Shown: positions 7,354-14,893 of the stretch, piece by piece
Layout: each line of letters begins with the position of its first letter
Numbering within the stretch: position 1 is the stretch's first letter
Assembly: GCA_030049455.1 (NCBI GenBank)
Contig: JASIKV010000156.1
Location: 1-15,804, forward strand
Direction: 5' to 3'
Source of the DNA: Terriglobia bacterium
GTDB taxonomy: Bacteria > Acidobacteriota > Terriglobia > UBA7540
DNA: 15,804 bases
The notes under the pieces: model-generated
The model's input: only the letters and a program-made list of their open reading frames with translations
The model's database searches: none
What the model was told of the DNA's origin: nothing
Position numbers and translations under genes: made by a program

Positions 7354-8244
7354 ATGCTGACCAACGATGCGCCCTCACAAGAGGGACTTCAGATGGAGCC
7401 GACCACGGGTACGAAAGACGGCGCCAAATTTGTTTCGATCTTTTTGATTCTCGCCGCTCTGGCCGTGGGGGAATTTTTTACGGTAGGCCGGATGAACACT
7501 TTGAACGAACAATTGAGCCAGAAGCAGAGCCAGTTGCGCGAAGACCTGACCGGCGAAATGCGCAGTCAAGTCTCGAATCGTCTTGCCGCAATCGAGCAAC
7601 AGAACGCCCAGGAGCTGGATGCCGTCAGAACCGAACTCGACAACGCCTCAAAGCGCGTGGGAGCGCAGAGTGGCGAGTTGAAACGCGCGCGCACCATGGT
7701 GGCGCAACTCCAGGACCAGCAGCGCGCCCAGACAGAGCAACTGAAGCAGGAACTTGACCAGAAAGCCGACGCGCAGCAAGTGGGCGCGCTGACCCAGGAT
7801 CTTTCTTCCACGAAGACCGACTTGAACACGACGCAGAAAAACGTCAGCACGCTGGCGTCCGACCTGGGAATGGCCCGCAGCGAAATGGGCACGCTCATCG
7901 CGCGCAACCATGACGATATCGAATACCTGCGCAAGCTGGGCGACCGCGACTATTTCGAATTCACCCTGACCCGCGGTCAACAATCAAAGGTGGCGGGCGT
8001 GGGACTGACGCTCCGCAAGACCAATTTCAAGCGTCATCAGTTCACGGTTGCGACTCTTGCCGATGACATGGAAGTGGAGCGGAAGGATTGCTCGGTGAAC
8101 TCCCCGGTCTACTTCTTTGTGAACGGTTCAAAAAAGCCGTACGAGATGGTGGTAAATAGTGTAGGATCAAATCAGGTGAAGGGGTACTTGAGTACCCCGA
8201 AGGGTGTTACCCAGGTTGCTTCGCGCTCGGAGGGAGCGCAGTAG
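7354..8244 (+). CDS. Membrane-anchored coiled-coil protein of unknown function
   Basis: The 296-residue product has a short polar N-terminus and one transmembrane segment (about 25-43, FVSIFLILAALAVGEFF). A long Gln/Glu/Lys-rich coiled coil covers about 47-190, and a beta-rich C-terminal domain about 196-285 (Y-F-E-F-T-L-T-R-G-Q-Q, then S-P-V-Y-F-F-V-N-G). By charge and topology the coiled coil and C-terminal domain should be periplasmic, which is inference. Glutamine-rich heptads could create oligomers that hold the C-terminal domain away from the membrane. ATG 7354 follows GAGGGGAGA at about 8 bases. ATG 7393 also has a good GAGGGA site 6 bases upstream and would only trim 13 residues. I do not recognise a named family. 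It is followed by a probable terminator, so it is likely a single-gene transcript. Confidence 0.85.
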   Translation: MLTNDAPSQEGLQMEPTTGTKDGAKFVSIFLILAALAVGEFFTVGRMNTLNEQLSQKQSQLREDLTGEMRSQVSNRLAAIEQQNAQELDAVRTELDNASKRVGAQSGELKRARTMVAQLQDQQRAQTEQLKQELDQKADAQQVGALTQDLSSTKTDLNTTQKNVSTLASDLGMARSEMGTLIARNHDDIEYLRKLGDRDYFEFTLTRGQQSKVAGVGLTLRKTNFKRHQFTVATLADDMEVERKDCSVNSPVYFFVNGSKKPYEMVVNSVGSNQVKGYLSTPKGVTQVASRSEGAQ

Positions 8245-8271
8245 CAAGTTCGGCGGGGAGGCCCTATCACC

Positions 8272-8300
8272 GTGAGCGGGTCTCCCCACTCACTTCTTGA
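8272..8300 (+). terminator. Probable intrinsic terminator after the coiled-coil gene
   Basis: GTGAGCGGG (8272-8280) pairs with CCCACTCAC (8285-8293): eight pairs with one C/A mismatch around a TCTC loop. The T-rich tract TTCTTGATTTCTTC follows. It lies 27 bases after the stop codon and points along the plus strand. Confidence 0.6.
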
Positions 8301-8370
8301 TTTCTTCAGTTCCAACCAAGCTGGACAAAGCGCCAGAGTCCGGCCATGAAAACCTTTCAGGAGGTTCAGC

Positions 8371-9051
8371 ATGGTCAAGCGCGCTTTGCTGGCGATGGCT
8401 CTCGCCTTCGCAGGAATTTCATTTGCACACGCTGAAGATTTGGCACGGCCGGAGGCTCTGTCCGTTCCCGCCGGCACCATGATCCATTGCCGCACGAATC
8501 AAACTCTTACCACCAAAATCAACGTGCAGGGCGATGCGTTCACCCTCAGCGTTAGGGAGCCCGTTGCCGTCGACGGCTCCGTCGTCATCCCGGTGGGCGC
8601 GACGCTCGCCGGGCACATCACGCTCATGGAACGCCCTGGGCGAATCAAAGGGGTCGGCCAGATGCGGCTGGCGGTGGAACAGATTACTTTCCCGGACGGC
8701 CATAGCCTGCCCCTCGGAGCAACTTTGATGACTGCCTACGGAGTGGACCACGTCAAGGTGGTGGGAAACGAAGGACTGGTGAAGGGCCCCAGCTCGCGCT
8801 TTGCGGATTTTGAGGAAATCGGAGGCGGAACCGCAGGCGGAATACTGGTGGGATTGATATTTGCCCACCCGGTTGTGGGCGCCACACTGGGATTGACGGT
8901 CACGACGGTGGATCGTTTGCGGCGCCGCGGGAAGGATCTGACCATTCCTGCGGGAACAGAACTTAATTACCAATTGACGCGGGAATTGCCGGTCACATCT
9001 GATGTCCAGCAGGCAAGCGCTGCGGAAGCCGCCCGCCCCGGAGGCAAATAG
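8371..9051 (+). CDS. Exported protein with repeated PAGT motif, unknown function
   Basis: The 226-residue product has a textbook signal peptide (MVKRALLAMALAFAG, cut after A-H-A at 21). The mature part begins with VPAGTMIHCRTNQTL (32-46), followed by a beta-rich region with V-V-I-P-V-G-A-T-L-A-G-H-I. Near the C-terminus the opening motif recurs as IPAGTELNYQLTREL (192-206). Between them, residues about 151-179 are glycine-rich and hydrophobic, like a glycine zipper or membrane hairpin. Acidobacteriota encode many small exported proteins with the P-A-G-T opening; none I recall has a known function. Resemblance to the C-terminal beta-domain of VirB10/TrbI-type proteins is superficial. The start is secure: AGGAGG (8359-8364) lies 6 bases before ATG. 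The gene converges with the minus-strand block, with 73 bases between stop codons. Confidence 0.85.
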   Translation: MVKRALLAMALAFAGISFAHAEDLARPEALSVPAGTMIHCRTNQTLTTKINVQGDAFTLSVREPVAVDGSVVIPVGATLAGHITLMERPGRIKGVGQMRLAVEQITFPDGHSLPLGATLMTAYGVDHVKVVGNEGLVKGPSSRFADFEEIGGGTAGGILVGLIFAHPVVGATLGLTVTTVDRLRRRGKDLTIPAGTELNYQLTRELPVTSDVQQASAAEAARPGGK

Positions 9052-9055
9052 TCTC

Positions 9056-9092
9056 CCGGCCCTGAATGACGCCAGTCTGCCGGCCGGATTTT
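9056..9092. terminator. Possible bidirectional terminator between convergent genes
   Basis: CCGGCC (9056-9061) pairs with GGCCGG (9082-9087) around a 20-base loop that holds a small GAC/GTC inner stem. ATTTT follows on the plus strand. The position between two convergent stop codons fits, but the long loop makes this weak. Confidence 0.3.
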
Positions 9093-9124
9093 GCGTGGGG
9101 CGAAGTGTTCATCGCGGCGCAATC

Positions 9125-11524
9125 TTATGACGCAGACTTCGCGCTGCCTGCCATTTCGGCTTCGGCAACTTGCGACTTGGAGCGCCCGGTCAGGAGCAGT
9201 CCGCCCAGCGCGTAGCACGCGGCGCCGGTAAGCACGCAGGCCCGAATCGTCGTTTCCGTTGATATCGCCATGGCAAGGAAACTGGCCAGCACGGAAGCGG
9301 CGCCATTCAGCGCCCACATCCACGGCAAATTCCCCTCCTGCCCCAGTTCGCTTACCCAGCGCATCCCCACCGGAAAGCAAAATCCCATGATGAATCCGCA
9401 AGGCGCCACCATCGCCAGGGAAACCACAATGCGCTGCCACAGGACTCCGGCCACCGCCGCGTGGATGGCGGGGAGCACCAGCAGCGAATAGACCACAAGA
9501 ACCAGCGCCGAGACCAATGCCGGCGCCCGGCTTTTTAACGCCGAGTTCAAGGGTATCCGATCCGATGCCAGGCTGCCCAACCCTGCGAAAAGAATCAATC
9601 CCGCCAGCACCACCGCCAGGGAATAAACCGGCTGGCCAAGAAAGATGGAGAGCTGCTGCATCATTCCCATTTCCGCCAGCATGAATCCGAGGCCGATGCC
9701 AATGAAATAAAGGATGGCCCCGGAGGGCGCCCGGCCTGAACCTTGATGTAAACGCGACCAGCGCCGGGCGGGCCAAAGAATGGTCACGGCGACGAGGATC
9801 AGCGCGGCGAACATGAAGATGCCGAGATTCAGCAGGGGAAGCAGCGCCCTCCAATCCACCCCGGGTATTCGCAGAATTCCCGGAATGGCATGAAATCGCA
9901 CAAAACTGAAAAAGTAAGGAGAGGCGTCTGTGGGCGGAGAAAGGTCAAAATAATCGCGGGAGCGGAGCGCGGCAAGGTCCTGAAGGGAGTGCGCCTGCAA
10001 AACCGGCTGCAACTGCGGCATCCCCAGTTCCTCTCCGGGCAAATAGAGAATCTGGAAATCCAAATTCTTCGCCGTGGTTTTTATTTTTTCCAAATCCTGC
10101 GGGCTGAAGGGTTGATTGCTGGTCAAAAGCGTGGCCAATTCAAGTTGCCCGATCATGGCCAGGTGTTTCTCCGGATCCTTTACGCCTTCGCTGAGCAGCG
10201 TGGCGTAGGCGAGCGAAAACAAGCGTGTCGTCTCATGGAAGTCGGGCTTGTGATTCCAGCGGCTGAAGGCGATGACACCGCCGGGGTTCAAGTGGTCGTA
10301 AAAAACCCGCCAGCCGTCCAGCGAATACAGCGAATTCTCCGTCAAGGCCATGGCGCCGGCTGCCGTGGCCGCCCAGGTATCGACGACGGTGGCGGCGATC
10401 AGATCGAATTTCTCGTGACTGCGCGTCAGATAGCTGCGGCCTTCATCGGTGTGCAGCTCAAAGTTGGGAATCTTCTCGAAACCCGAATACCAGGCCATCC
10501 TCCTTGAAAAAACATCGGCAATAGCCGGGTTGATTTCGATTCCCACAATGCGGTGAAATCCGAAAAGGGCGCAGGACATTACGTCCCGTCCTCCGCCTAC
10601 ACCGATAATCGCGGCGCTGCCTCCGGCCCGGATTCGCGCCCCCAGCGAGTGAACTTCCGACTCGAGGAAATCCACATCCCGAAGGTCGCCCTGGTAACGA
10701 TAAATGCCCGTCGCCGCGTCGTTATCGATGTCGATGTAGACCACCTCTCTCCACACCAGCGGAGCCTGCGGCGCGACGAAGCGCGCTTCCATTTTCGGCG
10801 CGACGACTCGCACCCGGGAAATGGGATTCCAGGTCTCATAAAGGATGTCAGTGCGGGGGTCGAGCTTTCCTTTGGACCAGATGGGTTGAATGCCGTGAAT
10901 CGTGGTGGCGTTGAGCCCCGCCAGCACGGCCAGCACCGCCGCCCAAATGACGCAACGCTTGCGAAAGGCCTGCTCGCCGGCAAAATCCGCGTAGAACGAC
11001 GCGCTCAGGAAAACCAGGCCGGAAATCACCATCACAGCGCTCGGCCCGTCAATCAGGCTCATCAGGACCAGTGAGCCGAAGCATCCCGCCGCCGCGCCGG
11101 TCAGGTCGGCAAAATAAACACGTCCGATCGGGGCCTGGGTTTTGGTGAGCGAAAGACAAACCACAATCCCCGCAAAGAAAAAAGGGATGGAGATGAAAAA
11201 ACAAAAAACCAGGAAGCTGCCTACCGTTTGAAGAGCAAAGGAGATGTCCAGGGGGATCGCGAACATGATGACCAGAACGATGGGCATGGAAACGGCCATG
11301 GCAAAAGCCGCCTGCGCCATGCGGCGCCGCACCTGGCTTCCCTCGAACCATGCCGCCCGAAGCTGCACCAGCAGCGCGCCCGCGGTCATTCCGAACATGG
11401 CCATGGAGACGGAAACGAAGGCGAGGTAGTACCAGCAAATCACGCTCAGCAGACGAGTCAGCACAATCTCATACATCAGCGCGCTGGCACACATGAGCCC
11501 AAGCCCGACAAAAAATGCCATCAT
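9125..11524 (-). CDS. Polytopic membrane protein with spermidine-synthase-like Rossmann domain
   Basis: The 799-residue product has three parts. Residues about 4-208 hold roughly six transmembrane helices. A soluble domain follows (about 225-545). About six more helices run from about 563 to 775. The middle domain is an SAM-type Rossmann fold related to polyamine aminopropyltransferases: AAIIGVGGGRD (305-314) is the nucleotide loop, I-E-I-N-P carries acidic Glu330, and D-E-G-R-S-Y (360-365) is the third motif. The acceptor site reads A-A-T-V-V-D-T-W-A-A-T, not the usual D-x-S-D-P, and is followed by A-L-T-E-N-S-L-Y. True polyamine synthesis is therefore doubtful. Such fusions are common in Acidobacteriota and some other phyla, and their reaction is unknown. 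ATG 11524 has GAGG 7 bases upstream; ATG 11521 is next to it. It lies 64 bases behind the E1-like gene on the same strand, probably one operon. Confidence 0.85.
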   Translation of the reverse strand: MMAFFVGLGLMCASALMYEIVLTRLLSVICWYYLAFVSVSMAMFGMTAGALLVQLRAAWFEGSQVRRRMAQAAFAMAVSMPIVLVIMFAIPLDISFALQTVGSFLVFCFFISIPFFFAGIVVCLSLTKTQAPIGRVYFADLTGAAAGCFGSLVLMSLIDGPSAVMVISGLVFLSASFYADFAGEQAFRKRCVIWAAVLAVLAGLNATTIHGIQPIWSKGKLDPRTDILYETWNPISRVRVVAPKMEARFVAPQAPLVWREVVYIDIDNDAATGIYRYQGDLRDVDFLESEVHSLGARIRAGGSAAIIGVGGGRDVMSCALFGFHRIVGIEINPAIADVFSRRMAWYSGFEKIPNFELHTDEGRSYLTRSHEKFDLIAATVVDTWAATAAGAMALTENSLYSLDGWRVFYDHLNPGGVIAFSRWNHKPDFHETTRLFSLAYATLLSEGVKDPEKHLAMIGQLELATLLTSNQPFSPQDLEKIKTTAKNLDFQILYLPGEELGMPQLQPVLQAHSLQDLAALRSRDYFDLSPPTDASPYFFSFVRFHAIPGILRIPGVDWRALLPLLNLGIFMFAALILVAVTILWPARRWSRLHQGSGRAPSGAILYFIGIGLGFMLAEMGMMQQLSIFLGQPVYSLAVVLAGLILFAGLGSLASDRIPLNSALKSRAPALVSALVLVVYSLLVLPAIHAAVAGVLWQRIVVSLAMVAPCGFIMGFCFPVGMRWVSELGQEGNLPWMWALNGAASVLASFLAMAISTETTIRACVLTGAACYALGGLLLTGRSKSQVAEAEMAGSAKSAS

Positions 11525-11588
11525 TCCTCTTCCTCATCGTCCGAACTACTGGATTTCGAAACCGCGGAGCGGCCCGCGCACCCCCACA

Positions 11589-12611
11589 TTATGCCCCAAT
11601 ATAGCGCGCGTAGAGTCCCCGGGCCACGGCCGGGTCCTGCGTCCCCTTCACGATCACGCGGCCATCCGGAAATACGGTCAATTCGTAAGTATCCAGTGAG
11701 CACTTCAACAAGAAATCGTTGGCCAGCACGGGACCGAATCGTTCCAGCCTGGTCTTCAGCGCCGAAAGATCCAACGCGCGCGACTCCGGCTGGTGAATCT
11801 GCACTGAATCCCTTCCGCACATGCTGACATGTGAGGAGGCGCCCTGCTCAAGGACGGCGAACTCATGCGCCACGCAGACGCGGCATTGCGGATCGCGCGC
11901 AATCTTGATTTGCTGGAAGCGGTTGCTCCACAAGTCGTACGCCAGCAGCGAACCGTGCAAGTCGGCCTCGCGCCCGAGCAGTATTTTGAGCGCCTCAGTG
12001 GATTGAACGGCCGCGCCCCAGGAAACGGCGGGGCCGATTACGCCCACCGTGTCGCAGGTTTCGTGGATTCCCAGCGGAGCTTTGGGGAACACACACGCCA
12101 GGCAGGCGGTTCGACCGGGCAGAATCGTCATGGTGGCCGCGTAACTGGCGACCACCGCGCCGTATATCCAGGGGACCCCCAATTTCACCGCGGCGTCATT
12201 CAACAGGTAACGGCTTTCAAAATTATCCGTGGCATCCAGGACGGCGTGGAATCCTTCAATAAACTCCTCGATGTTGCTGCTGTCAGCGTCGGCCACAATT
12301 CCTTCCACATGCACGTCGGAATTGATCTGGCGAAGTTTTCGTTCGGCGGCCACGGCCTTGGGAAGGTTTGCACGGGCATCGGCCTCGTCAAACAGCATCT
12401 GGCGCTGAAGGTTCGATTCCTCCACGAAATCGCGATCCACAATGCGCACGGTGCCCACTCCGGCGCGCACCAAAGCATTAGCCTGCGCCGTGCCCAGCGC
12501 GCCGCAGCCCAGAATTACCACCTTCGATTGCCGCAGTTTCGCCTGACCTTCGGCGCCGATGGGCGGAAAGAGAATCTGACGCGAGTATTTGCCGCTTTCC
12601 ATCAAGGCCAT
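11589..12611 (-). CDS. ThiF/MoeB-type E1-like adenylyltransferase
   Basis: This 340-residue cytoplasmic enzyme should adenylate the C-terminal glycine of a small sulfur-carrier protein (ThiS, MoaD or similar) with ATP. Visible motifs: V-V-I-L-G-C-G-A-L-G-T nucleotide loop (31-41), Asp59 in V-D-R-D, E-S-N-L-Q-R (65-70, Arg70), Lys85, and D-A-T-D-N (126-130). Zinc cysteines are Cys170/Cys173 and Cys243/Cys246, and a candidate catalytic cysteine is Cys186 in H-E-T-C-D-T-V-G. The C-terminal extension (about 280-340) ends F-P-D-G-R-V-I-V-K-G and L-Y-A-R-Y-I-G, as in the ThiF-type enzymes of Gram-positive bacteria. No carrier protein or thiazole/molybdopterin gene is nearby, so thiamine or molybdopterin service cannot be chosen. 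ATG 12611 has a GAAGG site that is almost too close. ATG 12602 gives a 10-base spacing and begins just before the conserved Y-S-R-Q, and is equally plausible. Confidence 0.9.
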   Translation of the reverse strand: MALMESGKYSRQILFPPIGAEGQAKLRQSKVVILGCGALGTAQANALVRAGVGTVRIVDRDFVEESNLQRQMLFDEADARANLPKAVAAERKLRQINSDVHVEGIVADADSSNIEEFIEGFHAVLDATDNFESRYLLNDAAVKLGVPWIYGAVVASYAATMTILPGRTACLACVFPKAPLGIHETCDTVGVIGPAVSWGAAVQSTEALKILLGREADLHGSLLAYDLWSNRFQQIKIARDPQCRVCVAHEFAVLEQGASSHVSMCGRDSVQIHQPESRALDLSALKTRLERFGPVLANDFLLKCSLDTYELTVFPDGRVIVKGTQDPAVARGLYARYIGA

Positions 12612-12727
12612 GCCTTCAGTCTACCAATATTTCACCGTGGAACCCGGGGGTGAATCTTGTCGCAAGGGCGACCCTTAGAATTGCCGTGGCGAGCTTGCGA
12701 CCGCCGTGCAAATTAAAACCCATGGTG

Positions 12728-12741
12728 CCGGCGCGCGCCGG
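12728..12741. repeat. 14-bp perfect GC palindrome
   Basis: CCGGCGCGCGCCGG is a perfect palindrome in the 245-base gap between the E1-like gene and the CRTAC1 gene. On the minus strand it lies about 115 bases past the CRTAC1 stop, and a TTTT/ATTT run follows about 8 bases later. It could be part of a transcript end for that gene. It could also be chance in GC-rich DNA. Confidence 0.35.
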
Positions 12742-12856
12742 GCTTTGGTCCTTCTGCCTTCGATGCTTCCTTCATCACCACGTTAGGAGCTGTGAAAGCC
12801 GGGTGGCGGCAGACGACCCGTTCCGAACACCCGCAGTCTCCGGCGGCCAGCCATAA

Positions 12857-14629
12857 TCAACCCTGCGGCTTGACGCGGGGAAACCGGCCGGGAACAATGC
12901 CTTCGCCCTCTTTCACGGTGAGAATTTCATCGATGGGCAGATTGGAAAGCTTGTCGACGATTCCGCTGGGCCAGGTGATTTCGAGGGAATCCACGCTTTT
13001 TCTGCTTCCCAGCCCGAAATGAATTCGCGGGTCGTGGGCCGACATGTAACCCATTCCTCCCTGCGCCTGGCGGTATTGAACAAATCCTTCGGAAGTAAGC
13101 TTCAGCGCTGCGCCGCGGCCGTCGCGGTTGGATTTCACCCCGACCAACTTTATTTCCAGCCAGTGGTTGGAATTTCCACCATCGTTGCGAAGGAGTTGCG
13201 GGAAGTCATTGCTGTTTGATACGGCGATGTCCAGGTCACCGTCGTTATCAAAGTCAGCTACGGCAGAGCCCCGCCCCACCGTCGGCTTCATGAAGTCGGC
13301 ACCCAATTGATCGGAGACTTTGGCGAACTTTCCCCCGCCCAGATTGCGAAACATCAGCTTGGGTTGCTTCCACGGAACCTCCTTGTGATAAAGGTTGATG
13401 TTGTCCAGCATACTTCCATTCGCCTGGAAAATATCCACCCACCCGTCATTGTCGTAGTCGAACATCTTGGCGCTGACGCCGCTGAGCAGGATGGCCTGAT
13501 TTCCCAGGCCGGAGGCGAAGGTATCATCGTCAAACGACTCGTCGTGGTTGTTGTGGTAAAGGCGGTTCAGCTCGAAATCCAGATGTGTGATGTAGATGTC
13601 CGGCCAGCCGTCGCCATCCACGTCGGCGGCGTCAACGCCCATGCCGGCTTCGTATTTCCCATCCTCGCTCGCCGCGACTCCTGAAATCATTGAGACGTCG
13701 CGAAACGTCCCGTCGTGGTTGTTGAGAAACAGAAAATTCGGCCAGGTGTCGTTGGCGACCATGATGTCGGGCCACCCGTCATTATTGAAGTCCGCCAGCA
13801 CGACGCCCATTCCTTTGGCTTCCGGCTTGCCGACTCCCGATGCGTCGCTCACGTCGGTGAAGGTGCCGTCATGGTTGTTGTGATAGAGCTTGAGCTTCTC
13901 ACCCCGGTAATTGTCCGGGTGGCAATAGGCGCGATAGCCGGGCTTATGTTCACCGCACCAGATATTATTTTGGGGCGACCACTGGATGTAGTTGCAGATC
14001 ACGAGGTCAAGATAACCGTCTTTGTCATAGTCAAACCATCCCGCGCTGGTTGACCAGTTTCCTTCATCCGCCACACCGGCGCGGGCGGTCACGTCGGTAA
14101 ACGTCCCGTCACCGTTGTTGTGGAAAAGGATGGCATGCCCGTATCCGGTCACCAGCAGGTCGGGATACCCGTCGTTGTCATAATCGCCCACGGCCACGCC
14201 CTGCCCGTAAAAACCCGCTGCGCCGACGCCCGCCCTTTCCGTAACGTCCGTAAACGTCCCGTCGCCGTTGTTGTGATACAGAGCGGAGCGCAACGGGTGC
14301 GAGGGTTTGTACCAATCCGTGGCCGCCGACTGCACGAAATAAAGGTCCATCAACCCGTCCTGATCGTAGTCGATCCAACCCACGCCGTTCCCCATGGTTT
14401 CCAGGTATTCCTTGTTCGCACTCATCGTGGCATCGTGCCGAAAGGTGATTCCAGCGGCCTGCCGGACGTCGGTAAAGTGAACGGCGATGGGATTGGAAGC
14501 GGGCGGGGGCGGCTCCGGCCGCCGGGCGGCGCCCCTCAGCGCTGCATGCAGAAGGACGGCGGCGCTCAGGGATCCCGCGGCGGCAAGGGCCGCGAAGGCC
14601 GAGTTGTGTTTTCCCATTCGGAATCGCAA
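12857..14629 (-). CDS. CRTAC1-family protein (FG-GAP/VCBS propeller plus ASPIC/UnbV domain)
   Basis: The 590-residue product starts with a basic, Ala-rich signal or anchor segment (about 1-35) and a Pro-rich linker. About seven alternating repeats follow. One half of each repeat has a D-x-D-x-D-G calcium-type loop (for example V-A-V-G-D-Y-D-N-D-G-Y-P-D). The other half reads L-Y-H-N-N-G-D-G-T-F-T-D-V. Together they should fold into a calcium-binding beta-propeller. The last 100 residues (H-W-L-E-I-K-L-V-G, then L-E-I-T-W-P-S-G) are the ASPIC/UnbV module. Cysteines in W-C-G-E-H-K-P-G-Y-R-A-Y-C may form a disulfide. The family is extracellular or periplasmic and its role in bacteria is unproven. 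TTG 14629 is chosen because GAGG (14640-14637) lies 7 bases upstream; ATG 14617 has no good site. A similar gene is divergent across a structured repeat. Confidence 0.9.
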   Translation of the reverse strand: MRFRMGKHNSAFAALAAAGSLSAAVLLHAALRGAARRPEPPPPASNPIAVHFTDVRQAAGITFRHDATMSANKEYLETMGNGVGWIDYDQDGLMDLYFVQSAATDWYKPSHPLRSALYHNNGDGTFTDVTERAGVGAAGFYGQGVAVGDYDNDGYPDLLVTGYGHAILFHNNGDGTFTDVTARAGVADEGNWSTSAGWFDYDKDGYLDLVICNYIQWSPQNNIWCGEHKPGYRAYCHPDNYRGEKLKLYHNNHDGTFTDVSDASGVGKPEAKGMGVVLADFNNDGWPDIMVANDTWPNFLFLNNHDGTFRDVSMISGVAASEDGKYEAGMGVDAADVDGDGWPDIYITHLDFELNRLYHNNHDESFDDDTFASGLGNQAILLSGVSAKMFDYDNDGWVDIFQANGSMLDNINLYHKEVPWKQPKLMFRNLGGGKFAKVSDQLGADFMKPTVGRGSAVADFDNDGDLDIAVSNSNDFPQLLRNDGGNSNHWLEIKLVGVKSNRDGRGAALKLTSEGFVQYRQAQGGMGYMSAHDPRIHFGLGSRKSVDSLEITWPSGIVDKLSNLPIDEILTVKEGEGIVPGRFPRVKPQG

Positions 14630-14658
14630 TCATCTTCCTCGTCAGGGCCGGCACTGAA

Positions 14659-14688
14659 ACTATACCGCCACCAAGGCGCGCCCCTCAA
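14659..14688 (-). promoter_or_regulatory. Probable promoter of the minus-strand CRTAC1 gene
   Basis: On the minus strand TTGAGG (14688-14683) and TATAGT (14664-14659, five of six) are separated by 18 bases. Transcription would begin near 14652, about 23 bases before the TTG start and upstream of its GAGG site. The spacing supports the chosen start. Confidence 0.55.
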
Positions 14689-14706
14689 TAAGCATTCCAG
14701 CCGATG

Positions 14707-14714
14707 GATCAGCC
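14707..14714 (+). repeat. Left 8-bp direct repeat flanking the inverted-repeat element
   Basis: GATCAGCC here is repeated exactly at 14823-14830. The two copies bracket the 14717-14820 element, each two bases (CC) from its terminal inverted repeat. This is what a target-site duplication would look like. Confidence 0.55.
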
Positions 14715-14716
14715 CC

Positions 14717-14820
14717 TGCTGTCCTAATTTGAAGGTAGCGCCGACCCCGCCCTGGCGGGGTCAGCGCTACAACGGTTCGCGCAGGGCGCGAAAAGACGAC
14801 ATTTGCAAATTAGGACAGCA
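14717..14820. mobile_element. MITE-like element with 15-bp terminal inverted repeats and two internal hairpins
   Basis: TGCTGTCCTAATTTG (14717-14731) and CAAATTAGGACAGCA (14806-14820) are perfect 15-bp inverted repeats. Between them lie two stable hairpins. In the first, GTAGCGC and GACCCCG (14735-14749) pair with CGGGGTC and GCGCTAC (14756-14770), with one C/A mismatch and a six-base loop. In the second, TTCGCGC (14776-14782) pairs with GCGCGAA (14786-14792) around AGG. Single-stranded, the whole would fold as a three-way junction. GATCAGCC occurs directly outside both ends. The element is 104 bp and has no coding capacity, so any transposition would need a transposase in trans. It could instead be a structured repeat of another kind. 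It lies in the divergent promoter region of two CRTAC1 genes. Confidence 0.7.
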
Positions 14821-14822
14821 CC

Positions 14823-14830
14823 GATCAGCC
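14823..14830 (+). repeat. Right 8-bp direct repeat flanking the inverted-repeat element
   Basis: This is an exact second copy of GATCAGCC (first at 14707-14714), two bases outside the right terminal inverted repeat. It is read as a probable target-site duplication. Confidence 0.55.
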
Positions 14831-14855
14831 AAAACAATATTTCAGCAGTCCGGAG

Positions 14856-14861
14856 TACAAT
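14856..14861 (+). promoter_or_regulatory. Possible -10 element of the plus-strand CRTAC1 gene
   Basis: TACAAT matches five of six consensus positions and lies 32 bases before the ATG at 14894, just right of the MITE-like element. No good -35 is visible at 16-18 bases; the position holds an A-rich stretch. An activator-dependent or alternative-sigma promoter would fit, but the site may be chance. Confidence 0.3.
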
Positions 14862-14893
14862 ATCGTTCCGGGATTGCGAACTTTCGGGAGCGT

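Noticed and set aside
8967..9854. A 295-codon minus-strand frame overlapping the end of the membrane protein gene
   Set aside because: It is an out-of-frame shadow of the C-terminal transmembrane region and extends into the convergent neighbour. Composition is Arg/Gly/Ala/His-rich without hydrophobic segments.
11521..11820. A 99-codon minus-strand frame ending in SSSSDDEEEE between the E1-like and membrane genes, considered as a small partner protein
   Set aside because: Most of it overlaps the C-terminal coding part of the E1-like gene in another frame. It lacks a ubiquitin-like fold pattern and the terminal Gly-Gly expected of an E1 substrate.
11865..12653. A 262-codon plus-strand open frame opposite the E1-like gene
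   Set aside because: The opposite strand encodes a full set of E1 motifs including four zinc cysteines. The plus-strand translation is His/Gly/Arg-rich with no motif.
13540..14300. Repeated GTTGTTGTG-type stretches every 150-200 bases, considered as a DNA repeat array
   Set aside because: They encode the H-N-N-x-D-G-T-F repeats of the CRTAC1 propeller, so the periodicity is explained by the protein repeat. It is not a CRISPR or other DNA-level array.
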